Notes: generated by a model not told the origin, from the sequence alone. A stretch of 43,024 nt of DNA from REEP01 sp964517265 (GCA_964517265.1 CAZFBS010000025.1:1-43024); one strand, 5' to 3'; counted from the first letter of the stretch, positions 24,069 through 34,126 are shown. Numbers and translations are program-made.

Positions 24069-25049
24069 ATGCGGGCAGTTCGTTGCAGGGCTTGGGGCGG
24101 GGCGGCAGATCTGACGGTTGAGGAAGTCGATCCGCCGGAACTGACAGCGGGAAGCGTGCGAATTGCCGTGCGCGCCGCAGGCGTCAACTTCGCCGACACC
24201 TTGATCATTGCCGGACAATACCAGACCAAGCCACCGTTGCCGTTCACCCCCGGCTTCGAGGTCGCGGGCGAAGTTGTGGCATGTGCGGATGATGTCACCC
24301 GCGTTCAGCCCGGTGATCGCGTGCTCGCGGTTGTCGACTGGGGCGGTTTTGCCGAGGAAGTAGTGGCCCCCGAAGACGCCGTTCATGCCCTGCCGGACGC
24401 GGTCGACGACATCACGGCGGCGGGCTTTGCCGTCGCCTACGGCACCTCCCATCTGGGCCTCAAGTACAGGGCGAACCTTGAGGCGGAGGATGTCCTGCTG
24501 GTTCACGGCGCAGCCGGCGGGGTCGGGCTGACCGCCGTCGAGATTGGCCGGCGCCTCGGCGCCACGGTGATCGCTACCGCCGGCGGTGCGGACAAGCTGA
24601 GGATCGCGGCGGATTATGGCGCCAAGCATCTGATCGATTACCGCAGCGAGGACATCCGGGAGAAGGTCAAGGAGATCACCGGCGGTCGCGGCGCGGACGT
24701 GGTGTATGACCCGGTCGGCGGAGCGGTGTTCGATGCTTCCCTGCGCTGCACCGCCGCAAACGGCCGGATTCTCGTCGTCGGCTTCGCGAGCGGCACCGTA
24801 CCTCGGATTCCGGCCAACATTCTGCTGGTCAAGAACCTCACCGTGATCGGCTATACCTGGGGGCCCTATCGCCACTTGGCGCCGGACATCATGAAGGCTT
24901 CCTTCGCCGAACTGCTGTCGTGGCTTGCAGACGGTAAGATCCGCCCTCACGTATCGCGGACGTTTCCTCTGGACCAAGTGCGGGAGGCGCTGGAGGAACT
25001 GCGCGCGCGCCGCTCGACCGGCAAGATCGTTCTTACAATAGGCCGTTGA
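24069..25049 (+). CDS. NADPH:quinone oxidoreductase, zinc-free MDR family
   Basis: 326 residues, ATG at 24069 with GGGGAG seven bases upstream. The GroES-like N-terminus contains AAGVNFADTLIIAGQYQ and PFTPGFEVAGEVVACADDV. The Rossmann domain has VHGAAGGVGLTAVEIG for NADPH and DVVYDPVGGAVFDASLR. The C-terminus DQVREALEELRARRSTGKIV is standard for the family. No zinc ligands are seen. It likely reduces quinones or reactive enones. The divergent methyltransferase gene starts only about 120 bases away, so promoters overlap; on the other side it converges on addA. Confidence 0.92.
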   Translation: MRAVRCRAWGGAADLTVEEVDPPELTAGSVRIAVRAAGVNFADTLIIAGQYQTKPPLPFTPGFEVAGEVVACADDVTRVQPGDRVLAVVDWGGFAEEVVAPEDAVHALPDAVDDITAAGFAVAYGTSHLGLKYRANLEAEDVLLVHGAAGGVGLTAVEIGRRLGATVIATAGGADKLRIAADYGAKHLIDYRSEDIREKVKEITGGRGADVVYDPVGGAVFDASLRCTAANGRILVVGFASGTVPRIPANILLVKNLTVIGYTWGPYRHLAPDIMKASFAELLSWLADGKIRPHVSRTFPLDQVREALEELRARRSTGKIVLTIGR

Positions 25050-25091
25050 AGTGAAGGCCGCTGGACACAAAGCGCGGCTTCGTTGGCCTGC

Positions 25092-28000
25092 TCATGAAGG
25101 TGTGCGCTCAGAATCCGAAGGCGCATGCCGCTCAAGCAGGGCATCGTCCAGCTCCATCAAGTGCGGCCCGTCCGTCCACAGCAGCGCGCAGCGGATCCTT
25201 CGCTCCGGATAGATCGAACGCAAGGCGGCGCGGTAGGCCGCCATCTGCCGGTAGTACACCGTCGGGACGGCGGCGGCATCGGCCGGTGCCGGTCGGTCCG
25301 TTTTGTAGTCGACAACGGTGACGGTGGACTCGGTGACGAGCAGGCGATCAATCTGACCGGAGACCACCCGGCCACCGATGACGGCGCTCACCGGCACTTC
25401 CGCCGCGCTGCCGGGCCCGAACACCTCCGCCCATTGGGGGTGCTCCAGCACCGCAAGCACTTCGCGGACAATTTCCTTCTGGGCCTCGGTGCCGAGGTCG
25501 TGAAGTGGGCGGGCGGCGAACGCGGCGGCGGCCGCCGCGCGGCGCGCTGGCGGCAGATCCGGTAATCCTTGCAGCATGCGGTGGACGAGGCGGCCTCGTT
25601 TGAACTTGCGGCCGCCGTCATCCCCGAGCGGCGCGCGCATCGCCGGCTCATCCTCCTGCCGCGACGGGGCCAGCGGCTTGGGCGGCTGCGGCTCGGCCGC
25701 TGCTGGGGCCGTTGCCCAGGCAGGCAGGGGTCGCGGCGTCGCAACAGCTGTCCACGGTGCTGGCGGCGGTTGCCTCTCCTGCGCGCAGGTGATCCGCAGG
25801 ACGGTGGCGCCGTCGGTTTCGCCTACCGCCGCCAGAAGCGCATCTTCCACCTTCTCCAGCTTGAGGGTGTCACAGGCGGCGTCCAGGGCGCGGGTAATCA
25901 TGCCATACCAGCAACCATCCGGCTCGCCGCGGTCGCCCCGCCAACCGCAGACGATTAACCGGTCCTGAGCCCGTGTCATCGCCACATACAGAAGCCGGCG
26001 ATACTCCTCCCGCTGTCGCTGTGCGCATGCTTCCTTCTCGCGCAATGCCACATTCTCATAAGCCTCGCTGGATGGCGGCCATAGCAGACCCTCTTCACCA
26101 TCGCCGTCGACCGGCCACATCAGTGTCGGCAGCCGTGTCGGCACCTGCATGGTGTCAGGCAGAAACACGATCGGGGCCTGCAGTCCCTTCGCACCGTGGA
26201 CAGTCATCACCCGTACGGCATCATTTTCCGCCTGTTCAAGATCCCGCTTGATCTCGACCGCTCCGGCGTCCAGCCATTGCAGGAAGCCTTGCAGAGATGG
26301 AGCATGAATCCGCTCGAACGCCAACGCAAGATCAAGAAACTCGGAAAGAGGATCTTCCGCATCCCGGCCCAGCCGCGCCAGCAGCTTGCGCCGTCCACCC
26401 AGGGGACCCAACACGCGCGCGTAGAACTCGAACGGGGGCATCGCATCTGCAATCGCCATCAACTCCGAGAGTTGGCGATGGGCTTCGGCGAGAATCGGGT
26501 TTTCTGCAGCTTTGCTGCCAAGCGCCTCCCATAGACTTGCGTTGCGGCCATAGGCGAGATCAAACAGGGTGGTCTCGTCGAAACCGATCAACGGTCCCTT
26601 CAACACCGACGCAAGAGTCAGATCATCGCCCGGCAACAAAACGAACCGCCCCACTGCCATCAGATCCATTACCGCCATCTGCTCGGTCAGGATCATCCGG
26701 TCGACACCCGCCACCGCCACATGGCGGTTTTTCAAGGCTCGGACCAGTTCCTCGACAAACGGCGTGCGCCGCCGCACCAGCACCATGACATCGCCCGCGG
26801 CGATCGGGCGTCCGGCTGATTCCAAAACTTCATAACCGCCGGTCATCACCTTGATGCGCTCGGCGATCAGCCGGGCGAGGCGCGTCTGCGGAGAGTCACC
26901 CCGAACCCGATCCACCGGCGGCTTCCACGGCAGAGGGTCCTCCATCGGCCGCGGCGAGACCGGCGGCCAGACCTCCACCGCCCCGCCGTCCAGCATGCGG
27001 TAAGCCTGGTGCACGATCGGATCGTTGTCCAGTGCGACACCGGCAGCATTGCCGGTCCCGGCAAACACGGCATCGACGGCAGCGAGCACGGCGCGGGTCG
27101 ATCGGAACGACACTTGCAGGCTGAGAGGACGCCATAGGCCCTCCGTTGCCTGCACCCGATCTCCGAACCAGTCCCGGTTGGCGATGAACTGGGCCGGGTC
27201 CGCTCCCTGGAAGCTGAAAATGGACTGCTTGACATCGCCGACGGCAAACACCGTCCGGCCACCGGCGCGGGCGCTGTCGCCAGCGAAGAAATCCGAGGTC
27301 AGGGCACGAACGATGCGCCATTGCTCCGGGCTGGTGTCCTGCGCCTCGTCGATAAGGACGTGATCAATGCCGCCATCAAGCTTGTAGAGCACCCACGAGG
27401 TGTTGCCCTCCTTCTCCAGCAGCCGGGCGGTATAATCAATGAGGTCGTCGTAGTCGAGCAGCGAGCGGGCTTCCTTGAGCTGCTGGTAAACCGCGATCAG
27501 GGCATCGCCCAGCACCAGCACCGCTTCGGTGGCGCGGGCGCAGGTTGCCGCGCGGCAGCGCATCAAGACCGCCAGCATGCGTTCCCCCTCACGCCGAAGC
27601 GCCTCCGCGGCGCCGGGCGATTTCTTCGCCGGGCCTTGCGTGATCAGGCGCTGTCTGACGTCCCCGGCATCCGTCAGGAACGCTTTGCGGTATCCCTCGA
27701 ACAGGTGCACACGCTCGCCCGGTGTTGCCGCCAGCCATGTAGCGATGATGGCCGCACGCTTGGCGTCTTGGGCGCTTCCGTTCGCAAGCGCCGAACATGC
27801 CAGACGCAAGGTGACCTCATCGCAGCTTCCATCCGCACAGGCATCGGCCACCAGGGATTCGGGTGTATCCCCAGGCGCGACACCGAGGCAGGTGCGGATG
27901 GCCTCCGCAGCGTGAACAGCCGATCCGCAGCGACCGATCAGGGCATTGACACGGCCGCGCTGGGCCGCCAGCGCCTTCATCAGATCGCCGAACTCGCTTT

Positions 28001-28571
28001 CGCGGACGTGACGGGTCACCTCCACCAGGGCCGCAGCCAGCACTCCTCCGCCCTGCTCCGCCGCCAGCAGGACCTCGTCGCGGGCCATCGCCATCAACTC
28101 CGCCTGATCGCGTTCGTCAAGGACGGCGGCATGAGGGACGATCCCGGCCTCGAGCGGAAAACGAGCAAGGATCGATTGGCAGAACGCATGAATCGTGTGG
28201 ATGTTCAAGCCACCCGGGGCGTCGAGAACGCGGGCGAACAACTGACGTGCAAGGCGTCGTTCGCGGTCCTCCGGCTTGCGTCCCAACAGCTCAACAAGAT
28301 GGCGTTCAAGCTTGGATTCGTCGGCGGCGGCCCAAGTTCCCAGTTCCTTGGCAATGCGCACGCTCATCTCCGCAGCCGCAGCCTTGGTGAAGGTCAGGCA
28401 AAGGATGCGCTGCGGCTGGGTTCCCGCCAGCATCAGGCTGAGAACACGATCGGTCAGCACCTTGGTCTTTCCGGTTCCGGCCGATGCGGCGACCCAGACC
28501 GAGGCACTCGGGTCTGCTGCCCCGCGCTGATCCGCATCCGCCCAACCGATGCCCACCGTGCCAACGTCCAT
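25092..28571 (-). CDS. addA: Double-strand break repair helicase-nuclease AddA
   Basis: 1159 residues. The UvrD-type helicase motifs are complete: AASAGTGKT (28-36), LCLTFTKAAAAEMS, NIHTIHAFCQ, DHVLIDEAQDTSPEQW, VFAVGDVKQSIFSFQG, LQVSFRST, VMTVHGAKGLQAPIVFL and LLYVAMTRAQDRL. The C-terminal nuclease has GQIDRLL (Asp1075), VVDYKTD (Asp1088, Lys1090) and YRQMAAY (Gln1109), a PD-(D/E)XK core. With AddB it resects broken DNA ends for RecA. It starts 18 bases after the addB stop and is the last gene of its operon. Confidence 0.96.
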   Translation of the reverse strand: MDVGTVGIGWADADQRGAADPSASVWVAASAGTGKTKVLTDRVLSLMLAGTQPQRILCLTFTKAAAAEMSVRIAKELGTWAAADESKLERHLVELLGRKPEDRERRLARQLFARVLDAPGGLNIHTIHAFCQSILARFPLEAGIVPHAAVLDERDQAELMAMARDEVLLAAEQGGGVLAAALVEVTRHVRESEFGDLMKALAAQRGRVNALIGRCGSAVHAAEAIRTCLGVAPGDTPESLVADACADGSCDEVTLRLACSALANGSAQDAKRAAIIATWLAATPGERVHLFEGYRKAFLTDAGDVRQRLITQGPAKKSPGAAEALRREGERMLAVLMRCRAATCARATEAVLVLGDALIAVYQQLKEARSLLDYDDLIDYTARLLEKEGNTSWVLYKLDGGIDHVLIDEAQDTSPEQWRIVRALTSDFFAGDSARAGGRTVFAVGDVKQSIFSFQGADPAQFIANRDWFGDRVQATEGLWRPLSLQVSFRSTRAVLAAVDAVFAGTGNAAGVALDNDPIVHQAYRMLDGGAVEVWPPVSPRPMEDPLPWKPPVDRVRGDSPQTRLARLIAERIKVMTGGYEVLESAGRPIAAGDVMVLVRRRTPFVEELVRALKNRHVAVAGVDRMILTEQMAVMDLMAVGRFVLLPGDDLTLASVLKGPLIGFDETTLFDLAYGRNASLWEALGSKAAENPILAEAHRQLSELMAIADAMPPFEFYARVLGPLGGRRKLLARLGRDAEDPLSEFLDLALAFERIHAPSLQGFLQWLDAGAVEIKRDLEQAENDAVRVMTVHGAKGLQAPIVFLPDTMQVPTRLPTLMWPVDGDGEEGLLWPPSSEAYENVALREKEACAQRQREEYRRLLYVAMTRAQDRLIVCGWRGDRGEPDGCWYGMITRALDAACDTLKLEKVEDALLAAVGETDGATVLRITCAQERQPPPAPWTAVATPRPLPAWATAPAAAEPQPPKPLAPSRQEDEPAMRAPLGDDGGRKFKRGRLVHRMLQGLPDLPPARRAAAAAAFAARPLHDLGTEAQKEIVREVLAVLEHPQWAEVFGPGSAAEVPVSAVIGGRVVSGQIDRLLVTESTVTVVDYKTDRPAPADAAAVPTVYYRQMAAYRAALRSIYPERRIRCALLWTDGPHLMELDDALLERHAPSDSERTPS

Positions 28572-28589
28572 TCCTTCCGTCCCCGCCTT

Positions 28590-31500
28590 TCAGTCTCCGC
28601 CATCGTGGCCGACCGCCGACCATTCCCGGACCCGCGCCAGATGCTCGTAATTGGAAAATCGTGGCGCCGCGCTCGGTCGCGGCCGCGCCGGATAGCAGGT
28701 TTCCGGCTGATCAAACACTGCGACCAGCTGCTGCAGACCGGATAACGCCGTATCCGCCAGTTGCTGAGGGTGATCTCCGGCGACGCTGCATTTGCCGGCC
28801 GGCTCGCCGCCCGTCAGTTGCCAGTATTCCAGCGCCCCGATCGGAGCGCCATCCACGGACTCGAAACATCCTGCCGCGGCCATTGCCGCCTCCAGCGGCA
28901 ACTGCGGGGCAAACCCGCCGGCCACCTCCTTCTTGGTCGGAGGAGTACCGGTCTTATAATCGACGATCGCGAGTGTGCCGTCGGACATCAGGTCGATCCT
29001 GTCGGCGTTAGCGGTCAAAGCGAACGGCCCTGCCGGCGCTTCGAACACCAGCCGGCCCCGGACCTCACTGACGATGCGGCGGATATCCGCCCGTCGTTCC
29101 CGCTCCATCGCCAGAAACCAGTGGGCGATCCGTACGAACCGCGGCCACCAGAACGCGCGCACACCGGGACGTTCGAAATGATTCCCGAGTGCCAACCGGC
29201 CCGCCGCCAGCAACCGGTCCAGCCCATCGGTGGGAAGCATCCCTTGCGTATCTTTCAGGAACAAATCGAGCGCGCGATGGACGAATGAGCCGTAGTCTGC
29301 CGCGCCCGGATCGGCATCCAGCGGATCGAGCGGCCGCAATTTCAGGACATGCAGGGCGTAGATCGAATAAGGGTCCCGCATCCATTGCTCGATCTGGGTG
29401 ACCGACAGCTGCCGCGGTCGCGCGGCAACCGGTGGACACGGTGCCGGCGGCTCGGCGGGAGAGGCCGCCATCGTCGCATCCAGCATGCGCTGCCAGTCGA
29501 GCCAAGGCTCCGCGCCGTCCAGGCACAACGGTTCGGTATCGTCCACGTTTGGCGCAGGTACGCCATCAAAGCGCGAAGAGCCCGTCCCGCGGATCAAATT
29601 GGCCAGCCTCAGCAGCCAGCGGGATTCCACGGTGGGCGTTCCTTCCACCCGCCGCGCCCGAGTCAACACGACCTCCGGCGCCGCAAAGGCCTGGGTGAAG
29701 TCATGCGCCGACTGCCCGATCCGCCGCTCCGGCACCGGCAGCCCGAATTCCGTCATCATCGGCCGACTCATCCACGGACTGCCGTCGATCTTCGGTGGCC
29801 AAGTTCCCTCATTAAGGCTGCCCAGGATCATCACATCCGCTCGCTGCAGGCGCGCCTCCAGCAGCCCCCAGATCGCCAGCCGAGGATGAGCGCCATAGCG
29901 CGGCCGAACCACCCGGCCCACCAGCAGCGCATCGAGGAAAGCCGGATAGGCCCCCGCCGCGATTGGCGGTAGAGCATCGGCGGCCTCGCTCAGTTCCGCA
30001 ACGAATGTGGCGGCAGCTTCTCCGGCATCACCGCGCCAGAGCCGGTCCGCGCCGGTTTCCTCGTGGCTCCCCGCCAGCCGTTCGGCCAGGGAAACATGAG
30101 CGGCAATAAGCGCGCCGAGCGGGACACGACCCGCGCGGAAGAGAGCCGCAAGCGGTGCAGTGGCGGCGTCCAGTTCCGTTACCAGCCGAGACAACCGCCG
30201 CCAACGGCTCTCCTTCTCTTGGGCAGGCATCATGTGCTCGGCCGCCTCCGCCTCTGCTCCGGCAAGGGCGGCAGCAACCCCCGAGACACCTGGCTGCGGG
30301 CGCGGACCGCGCAGAACCAATCGCTCCAGCTGACGAACCAGATTGCGAAAGCTGCCCGGACGTTGACCGCCCGCCGCCAGCGGATGCTTGAGCATTGCCA
30401 GCAGCGGCACCGGTGCCAGATCCTCCGCCACCGCCCGGGCGACGAGCCGCAGAAAGGCGCCGGGCTGTGTCTGGGCGAGCGGCTGCCCCCCCGAATCGTC
30501 CACCACCAGGTTCCAACGCTGCAGTTCGGCAGCCACCCGCCGGGCGAGATTGCGATCAGGCGTGACGAGTGCGGCCGTTTTGCCTTTGGTTTCCATCGCC
30601 GCGCGCATGACAAGCGCAATGGCGCGTGCTTCTTCCTCAGGACCCGGCGCATCGACGCGGCTTATCCCGACCATCGCCGCGGCCGACACGGCGGCGCCCT
30701 CTCGCCACTGATCCGCGGTGGCGGCAGGCCGCAAGGCGCGGTTGATCATGGTACTGCGCTCAACGCGGCAGACCGCCGGCGCCGGAGTTGGCCACGGCGG
30801 GACATGGTGCCGGTGAACCCCAAGACGATCGAGCAGCCGCGCCATCCCGTACTGGGGATGAGAGGGCTCCAACGCATCCCATGTCTCGTCGTCGGCATCC
30901 TGATCCAGGCCCGGCAGAACCACCGCACCGTGCGGCAGCCGGCTCACGGTCACCAGCAATTCCGCCGTCGCGGGAATGCTGCCGGTGGATCCGGCGCCGA
31001 ACACCGGTGTCGCAGGAGGTGCTTCCCGCCACGCCTGCGCCTGGGCCTTGATCAGTCGGTTGCGGTGATCGGCGGGATCGAGGCATCCCTCCTCGGCCAG
31101 TACACGCGGCCAGTGTTCGACGACGATGGCAAGAAAGTCGAGAGTCAGTTCCCAATGCTGCGCGAAGCGTTCGGGCACAAGCTCGCCAAGGCGGCGAAAA
31201 TCCAGCCCTTCGGTATGAATCTGATCGAGCAGCCGGGCCAGCTCGGCGGCTAGTCGTGCTGCCTGGTCGGCGCTGGCAGCCTTCCGGCCGAAGGCAAGGA
31301 TTAGCCGGGTCAACAAAAGTTGACGGCGCAGAGCAGGGATTGGCGGCGGCAGCGAGAGCCCGACAGAGAGCCCGCTGGATTGCTCACCCGGATCGTGCAG
31401 CGCAAGCTCCTCTTCATCGATATCACCGATCGGAGAGATCCGGGGCAGGAGCATGGCGCGCCCCCCCGACTGGCGAAGAAACGCATCGGTCAACGCGCGA

Positions 31501-31688
31501 GCGCTTCGGCGGCTCGGCACCAGAACCCGAACCGCAGAGAGGGCTGCCGGATCGGTCGCGAGATCGGCCACGATGCCCGCCGCCAGCGCATCGACAAAGG
31601 GGGTGCCGGCGGCAATGTTGAGCACCCGCGGTGTCTGTCTTCCCCTCCCGGTTTCAGCGCCGCCGGCGCCGCCATCGGCTGGGGTCAT
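28590..31688 (-). CDS. addB: Double-strand break repair protein AddB (alphaproteobacterial type)
   Basis: 1032 residues. The N-terminal helicase-like half begins VLNIAAGTPFVDALAAGI and lacks a Walker A motif, which is the rule for alphaproteobacterial AddB; RVLVPSRRSARAL is its conserved strand. The C-terminus is a RecB-type nuclease: SVTQIEQWMRDPYSIYALHV, YGSFVHRALDLF, NADRIDLM, VDYKTG (909-914) and PQLPLEAA. I see no four-Cys iron-sulfur cluster around it, unlike the Bacillus enzyme. The ATG overlaps the murU stop as ATGA, so translation is coupled. Confidence 0.95.
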   Translation of the reverse strand: MTPADGGAGGAETGRGRQTPRVLNIAAGTPFVDALAAGIVADLATDPAALSAVRVLVPSRRSARALTDAFLRQSGGRAMLLPRISPIGDIDEEELALHDPGEQSSGLSVGLSLPPPIPALRRQLLLTRLILAFGRKAASADQAARLAAELARLLDQIHTEGLDFRRLGELVPERFAQHWELTLDFLAIVVEHWPRVLAEEGCLDPADHRNRLIKAQAQAWREAPPATPVFGAGSTGSIPATAELLVTVSRLPHGAVVLPGLDQDADDETWDALEPSHPQYGMARLLDRLGVHRHHVPPWPTPAPAVCRVERSTMINRALRPAATADQWREGAAVSAAAMVGISRVDAPGPEEEARAIALVMRAAMETKGKTAALVTPDRNLARRVAAELQRWNLVVDDSGGQPLAQTQPGAFLRLVARAVAEDLAPVPLLAMLKHPLAAGGQRPGSFRNLVRQLERLVLRGPRPQPGVSGVAAALAGAEAEAAEHMMPAQEKESRWRRLSRLVTELDAATAPLAALFRAGRVPLGALIAAHVSLAERLAGSHEETGADRLWRGDAGEAAATFVAELSEAADALPPIAAGAYPAFLDALLVGRVVRPRYGAHPRLAIWGLLEARLQRADVMILGSLNEGTWPPKIDGSPWMSRPMMTEFGLPVPERRIGQSAHDFTQAFAAPEVVLTRARRVEGTPTVESRWLLRLANLIRGTGSSRFDGVPAPNVDDTEPLCLDGAEPWLDWQRMLDATMAASPAEPPAPCPPVAARPRQLSVTQIEQWMRDPYSIYALHVLKLRPLDPLDADPGAADYGSFVHRALDLFLKDTQGMLPTDGLDRLLAAGRLALGNHFERPGVRAFWWPRFVRIAHWFLAMERERRADIRRIVSEVRGRLVFEAPAGPFALTANADRIDLMSDGTLAIVDYKTGTPPTKKEVAGGFAPQLPLEAAMAAAGCFESVDGAPIGALEYWQLTGGEPAGKCSVAGDHPQQLADTALSGLQQLVAVFDQPETCYPARPRPSAAPRFSNYEHLARVREWSAVGHDGGD

Positions 31689-32479
31689 GTGTCGCTTGCG
31701 CTCATCGCAGAGAAAACGTCCGGCGAAGCAAGCCGAGCCGCCACCGCCTCGATATGCTGCGGCTGGCCGACATGAAACCAGCAGCCGTCATGCACCAGAC
31801 CGTGCAGACGACCCGTCGCAATAGCTCGGTCGTAAAGAACATTGAGCGAGAACGCGCCCTTCGGGACATCGACGAACAGACGCGGGTGGAGCAGTTGCAC
31901 GCCGGTGAACAGGTATGGCGCATGATCAGGATCCTGTCGCCGACGCAACCGGCCCCGCTGCCCCATGAAGAAGTCTCCCGCGCCCTCGTAGTGGGGCGCT
32001 GCGACGACGCGATGCAAAAGCAGCAAGGCATCCATCTCGGCTTCGTCCCAGGCGTCGGCAAGGTTGACCAGCGCCGGGCGCGGCCCGTTGAGCAGAACAA
32101 TATCGCTGTTGACGACGAAAAAGGCTTCCGGGCCTAACAAAGGCAGTGCACGCGCAACACCACCGCCCGTCTCCAGCCGTTCCGGCTCGAAGGAGACGAT
32201 GCACCGGATCCCCTGCCGCTCATTTTGACTACGATCCCGCAGGTGATTCTCGATCTGCGCGCCGAGATGGTGCACGTTGACAATGGCTTCCTCGACACCC
32301 GCCTCCTCCAGCCGATCGAGAGCGCGATCGAGCAGCGTGCGTTCGGCCACATGGATCAGCGGCTTGGGAATCGTCTCGGTGATCGGGCGCATCCTGAGAC
32401 CAAGACCCGCTGCCAGCACCATGGCGCGACGAGGAATGCGGGCCAGCGAGGCGCCGCCTATTGGGCTGCGTGCCGACAT
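31685..32479 (-). CDS. murU: MurU-like nucleotidyltransferase (N-acetylmuramate-1-phosphate uridylyltransferase)
   Basis: 264 residues from the ATG at 32479, with AAGGGG nine bases upstream. The start lies 22 bases inside the amgK end, and longer in-frame starts are not needed. The nucleotidyltransferase signature is VLAAGLGLRMRPITETIPKP (21-40; loop Gly residues, Arg and catalytic Lys39), followed by the metal-site VVNSDIVLL. Pairing with an AmgK-type kinase identifies it as MurU, which makes UDP-MurNAc from MurNAc-1-phosphate and thus bypasses MurA, the fosfomycin target. A general sugar-nucleotide role is possible if the partner has another substrate. Confidence 0.85.
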   Translation of the reverse strand: MSARSPIGGASLARIPRRAMVLAAGLGLRMRPITETIPKPLIHVAERTLLDRALDRLEEAGVEEAIVNVHHLGAQIENHLRDRSQNERQGIRCIVSFEPERLETGGGVARALPLLGPEAFFVVNSDIVLLNGPRPALVNLADAWDEAEMDALLLLHRVVAAPHYEGAGDFFMGQRGRLRRRQDPDHAPYLFTGVQLLHPRLFVDVPKGAFSLNVLYDRAIATGRLHGLVHDGCWFHVGQPQHIEAVAARLASPDVFSAMSASDT

Positions 32480-33474
32480 GCCGGAATTCCCCTTGCCTGA
32501 AGCGGCAGATGACGCGCGAACCACATCGCGACCGGAGCCAATTGAGGCGCCGCCAAGGCACTGTTCAACAGCCGCCAGACGCGCGGAATGTGTCGAAGAT
32601 AGGCGGGCTTGCCGTCGCGCACGCACAACCGCGTAAAGATGCCGATCACCTTGGCGTGGCGCTGGGCTGCGAGCACGCGGAATGCGGCTTTGAACGCGGC
32701 TCTATCGAGGCTGGGAAATGCACCGAGGTAGCGCGCCAGCATTGCATCCTTGAGGACGGGGGGCACATCACGGCGCGCATCCTCAAGCAGCGACATCACG
32801 TCGTAAGCGGCCGGTCCGGCAACCGCGTCCTGAAAATCGAGGAGTCCACACCCGCGCACGCCCTGCCGCTGGGAAATCCGGATCAGGTTGTCGACATGAT
32901 AGTCGCGCAAGACGAGCGTTCGCGGTTTGACATCCGTGGCCTTCAGCACATCGAGCCATGCCGCCACGTATTCCTGACGCGCCTCAGCCGAAGTCGGCTC
33001 CCCCAGAACCGCCGGCAAATACCAATCGGTCAGCAGGCAAGCCTCGTCGAGGTAGCGCGCAGCATCATAGGTCGGCAAGTCGGCCGGAACCGCCTCCGCC
33101 GATGGCCGCCGATGCAGAGCGATCAGCACATCGGTCGCCAGCGCATAAAGCGGCCCCGGTTCGGCACCGCAATCGAGCAGCCGAGTGTAGGTATCATCGC
33201 CAAAATCCTCAAGAAGCAGGAGGCCTGCTTCTGCGTCCGTGGCCAGTACGCGCGGAGCGCTGAAGCCGAGACGGCACAAATGGTCCGACAGCAGGGCAAA
33301 TGGCCGGACATCCTCCTTCGGTGGCGGCGCATCCATCAATACTGCGTGGCGATCCCCATCAACAAGACGCCGGTAGCTGCGAAACGAGGCGTCTGCCGCC
33401 AGTAGGTGCTGGCCGCACCCAGCCCAGCCGTGGTCTGCGAGGAACGCTTGGATACGGGATTTCCGTTCAGTCAA
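32458..33474 (-). CDS. amgK: AmgK-like anomeric MurNAc/GlcNAc kinase (aminoglycoside phosphotransferase fold)
   Basis: 338 residues. The start is taken as the TTG at 33474 because GGAGG lies six bases before it, the fold begins at once (TERKSRIQAFLADHGW), and the upstream extension reads through tsaE. The kinase fold has DASFRSYRRLV, the catalytic loop LVLRDYHVDNLI (His193, Asp195, Asn196) and the metal Asp213 in GLLDFQDAVAGPAAYDVMSL. AmgK phosphorylates C1 of MurNAc or GlcNAc during cell-wall recycling; MurU next door uses the product. It overlaps tsaE by eight bases and murU by 22. Confidence 0.87.
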   Translation of the reverse strand: MTERKSRIQAFLADHGWAGCGQHLLAADASFRSYRRLVDGDRHAVLMDAPPPKEDVRPFALLSDHLCRLGFSAPRVLATDAEAGLLLLEDFGDDTYTRLLDCGAEPGPLYALATDVLIALHRRPSAEAVPADLPTYDAARYLDEACLLTDWYLPAVLGEPTSAEARQEYVAAWLDVLKATDVKPRTLVLRDYHVDNLIRISQRQGVRGCGLLDFQDAVAGPAAYDVMSLLEDARRDVPPVLKDAMLARYLGAFPSLDRAAFKAAFRVLAAQRHAKVIGIFTRLCVRDGKPAYLRHIPRVWRLLNSALAAPQLAPVAMWFARHLPLQARGIPACRHAAQ

Positions 33475-33967
33475 TCCCCACCTCCGCCAGGCGTTGGTGC
33501 CAGTTGCCACCGCCGGCAACGATCACGCGGCGAACGCCTGGTTGCGGCCCTGGCTGGAACGTGAGGTTCAGCCGGTGCGCGGGAAGGAGTGGAAGAACCC
33601 GCTCCGGCCACTCGATCAAGGAAATGCCGTCGATCATCGCTTCTTCGATCCCCAGCTCGTAAGCCTCCTCGGGCGCCGAGAGGCGGAAGAAATCAAAATG
33701 ATATACCATGTCTTCGAAGGGTGCCGTCGGGGGATACATCTGAACCAGCGTGAACGTTGGGCTTGGAACTTCCTCGTCCGGTCTGCCGCGGGTACGGATG
33801 AACGCGCGTGCGAATACGGATTTTCCTGCCCCGAGGGTGCCAAAAAGCGCGAAGATGTCGCCGACGCGCGCAAGCGGGGCGAGGCGGGCAGCGAGTGCGA
33901 CGGTTGCCGATTCGTTTGGCAGGAGAATCGCCGTGCTTCTTGCTTCTTGTTTCCTGCCCTCGTCCAT
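33467..33967 (-). CDS. tsaE: tRNA t6A biosynthesis ATPase TsaE
   Basis: 166 residues from the ATG at 33967, where a GAAGG element abuts the start codon; the exact start is not secure. The Walker A is LFGTLGAGKSVFARAFI, followed by VPSPTFTLVQMYP, VYHFDFFRL, and LIEWPERVLPLLP, the standard TsaE order. It supports the TsaBD complex in making N6-threonylcarbamoyladenosine at tRNA position 37. It heads the operon that continues with amgK, murU, addB and addA, and diverges from the reductase gene at 34127. That gene order recurs in alphaproteobacteria. Confidence 0.93.
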   Translation of the reverse strand: MDEGRKQEARSTAILLPNESATVALAARLAPLARVGDIFALFGTLGAGKSVFARAFIRTRGRPDEEVPSPTFTLVQMYPPTAPFEDMVYHFDFFRLSAPEEAYELGIEEAMIDGISLIEWPERVLPLLPAHRLNLTFQPGPQPGVRRVIVAGGGNWHQRLAEVGID

Positions 33968-34126
33968 CCTTCGCCGCTCGGCAAATAATTGAGAAGCGCC
34001 CCCTCTCAGAGGGGAAAAACCGGTAGCCTTGCCCCCGTCGCGGGCGCTTGAATGCAACCGTTCGGGTCGTCATGTTGAAGCCACCATGCGAACGGGACAA
34101 TAATAACCGCGAGTGCAGGAGTTTCC

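Noticed and set aside
27321..28745. 474-codon open frame on + strand opposite addA
   Set aside because: It is antisense to the helicase motifs of addA; long shadow frames are expected at this GC content, and its sequence has no domain-like pattern.
30063..31253. 396-codon open frame on + strand opposite addB
   Set aside because: Same reason: it lies entirely opposite a well-supported gene and is rich in Arg, Gln and His as antisense frames are.
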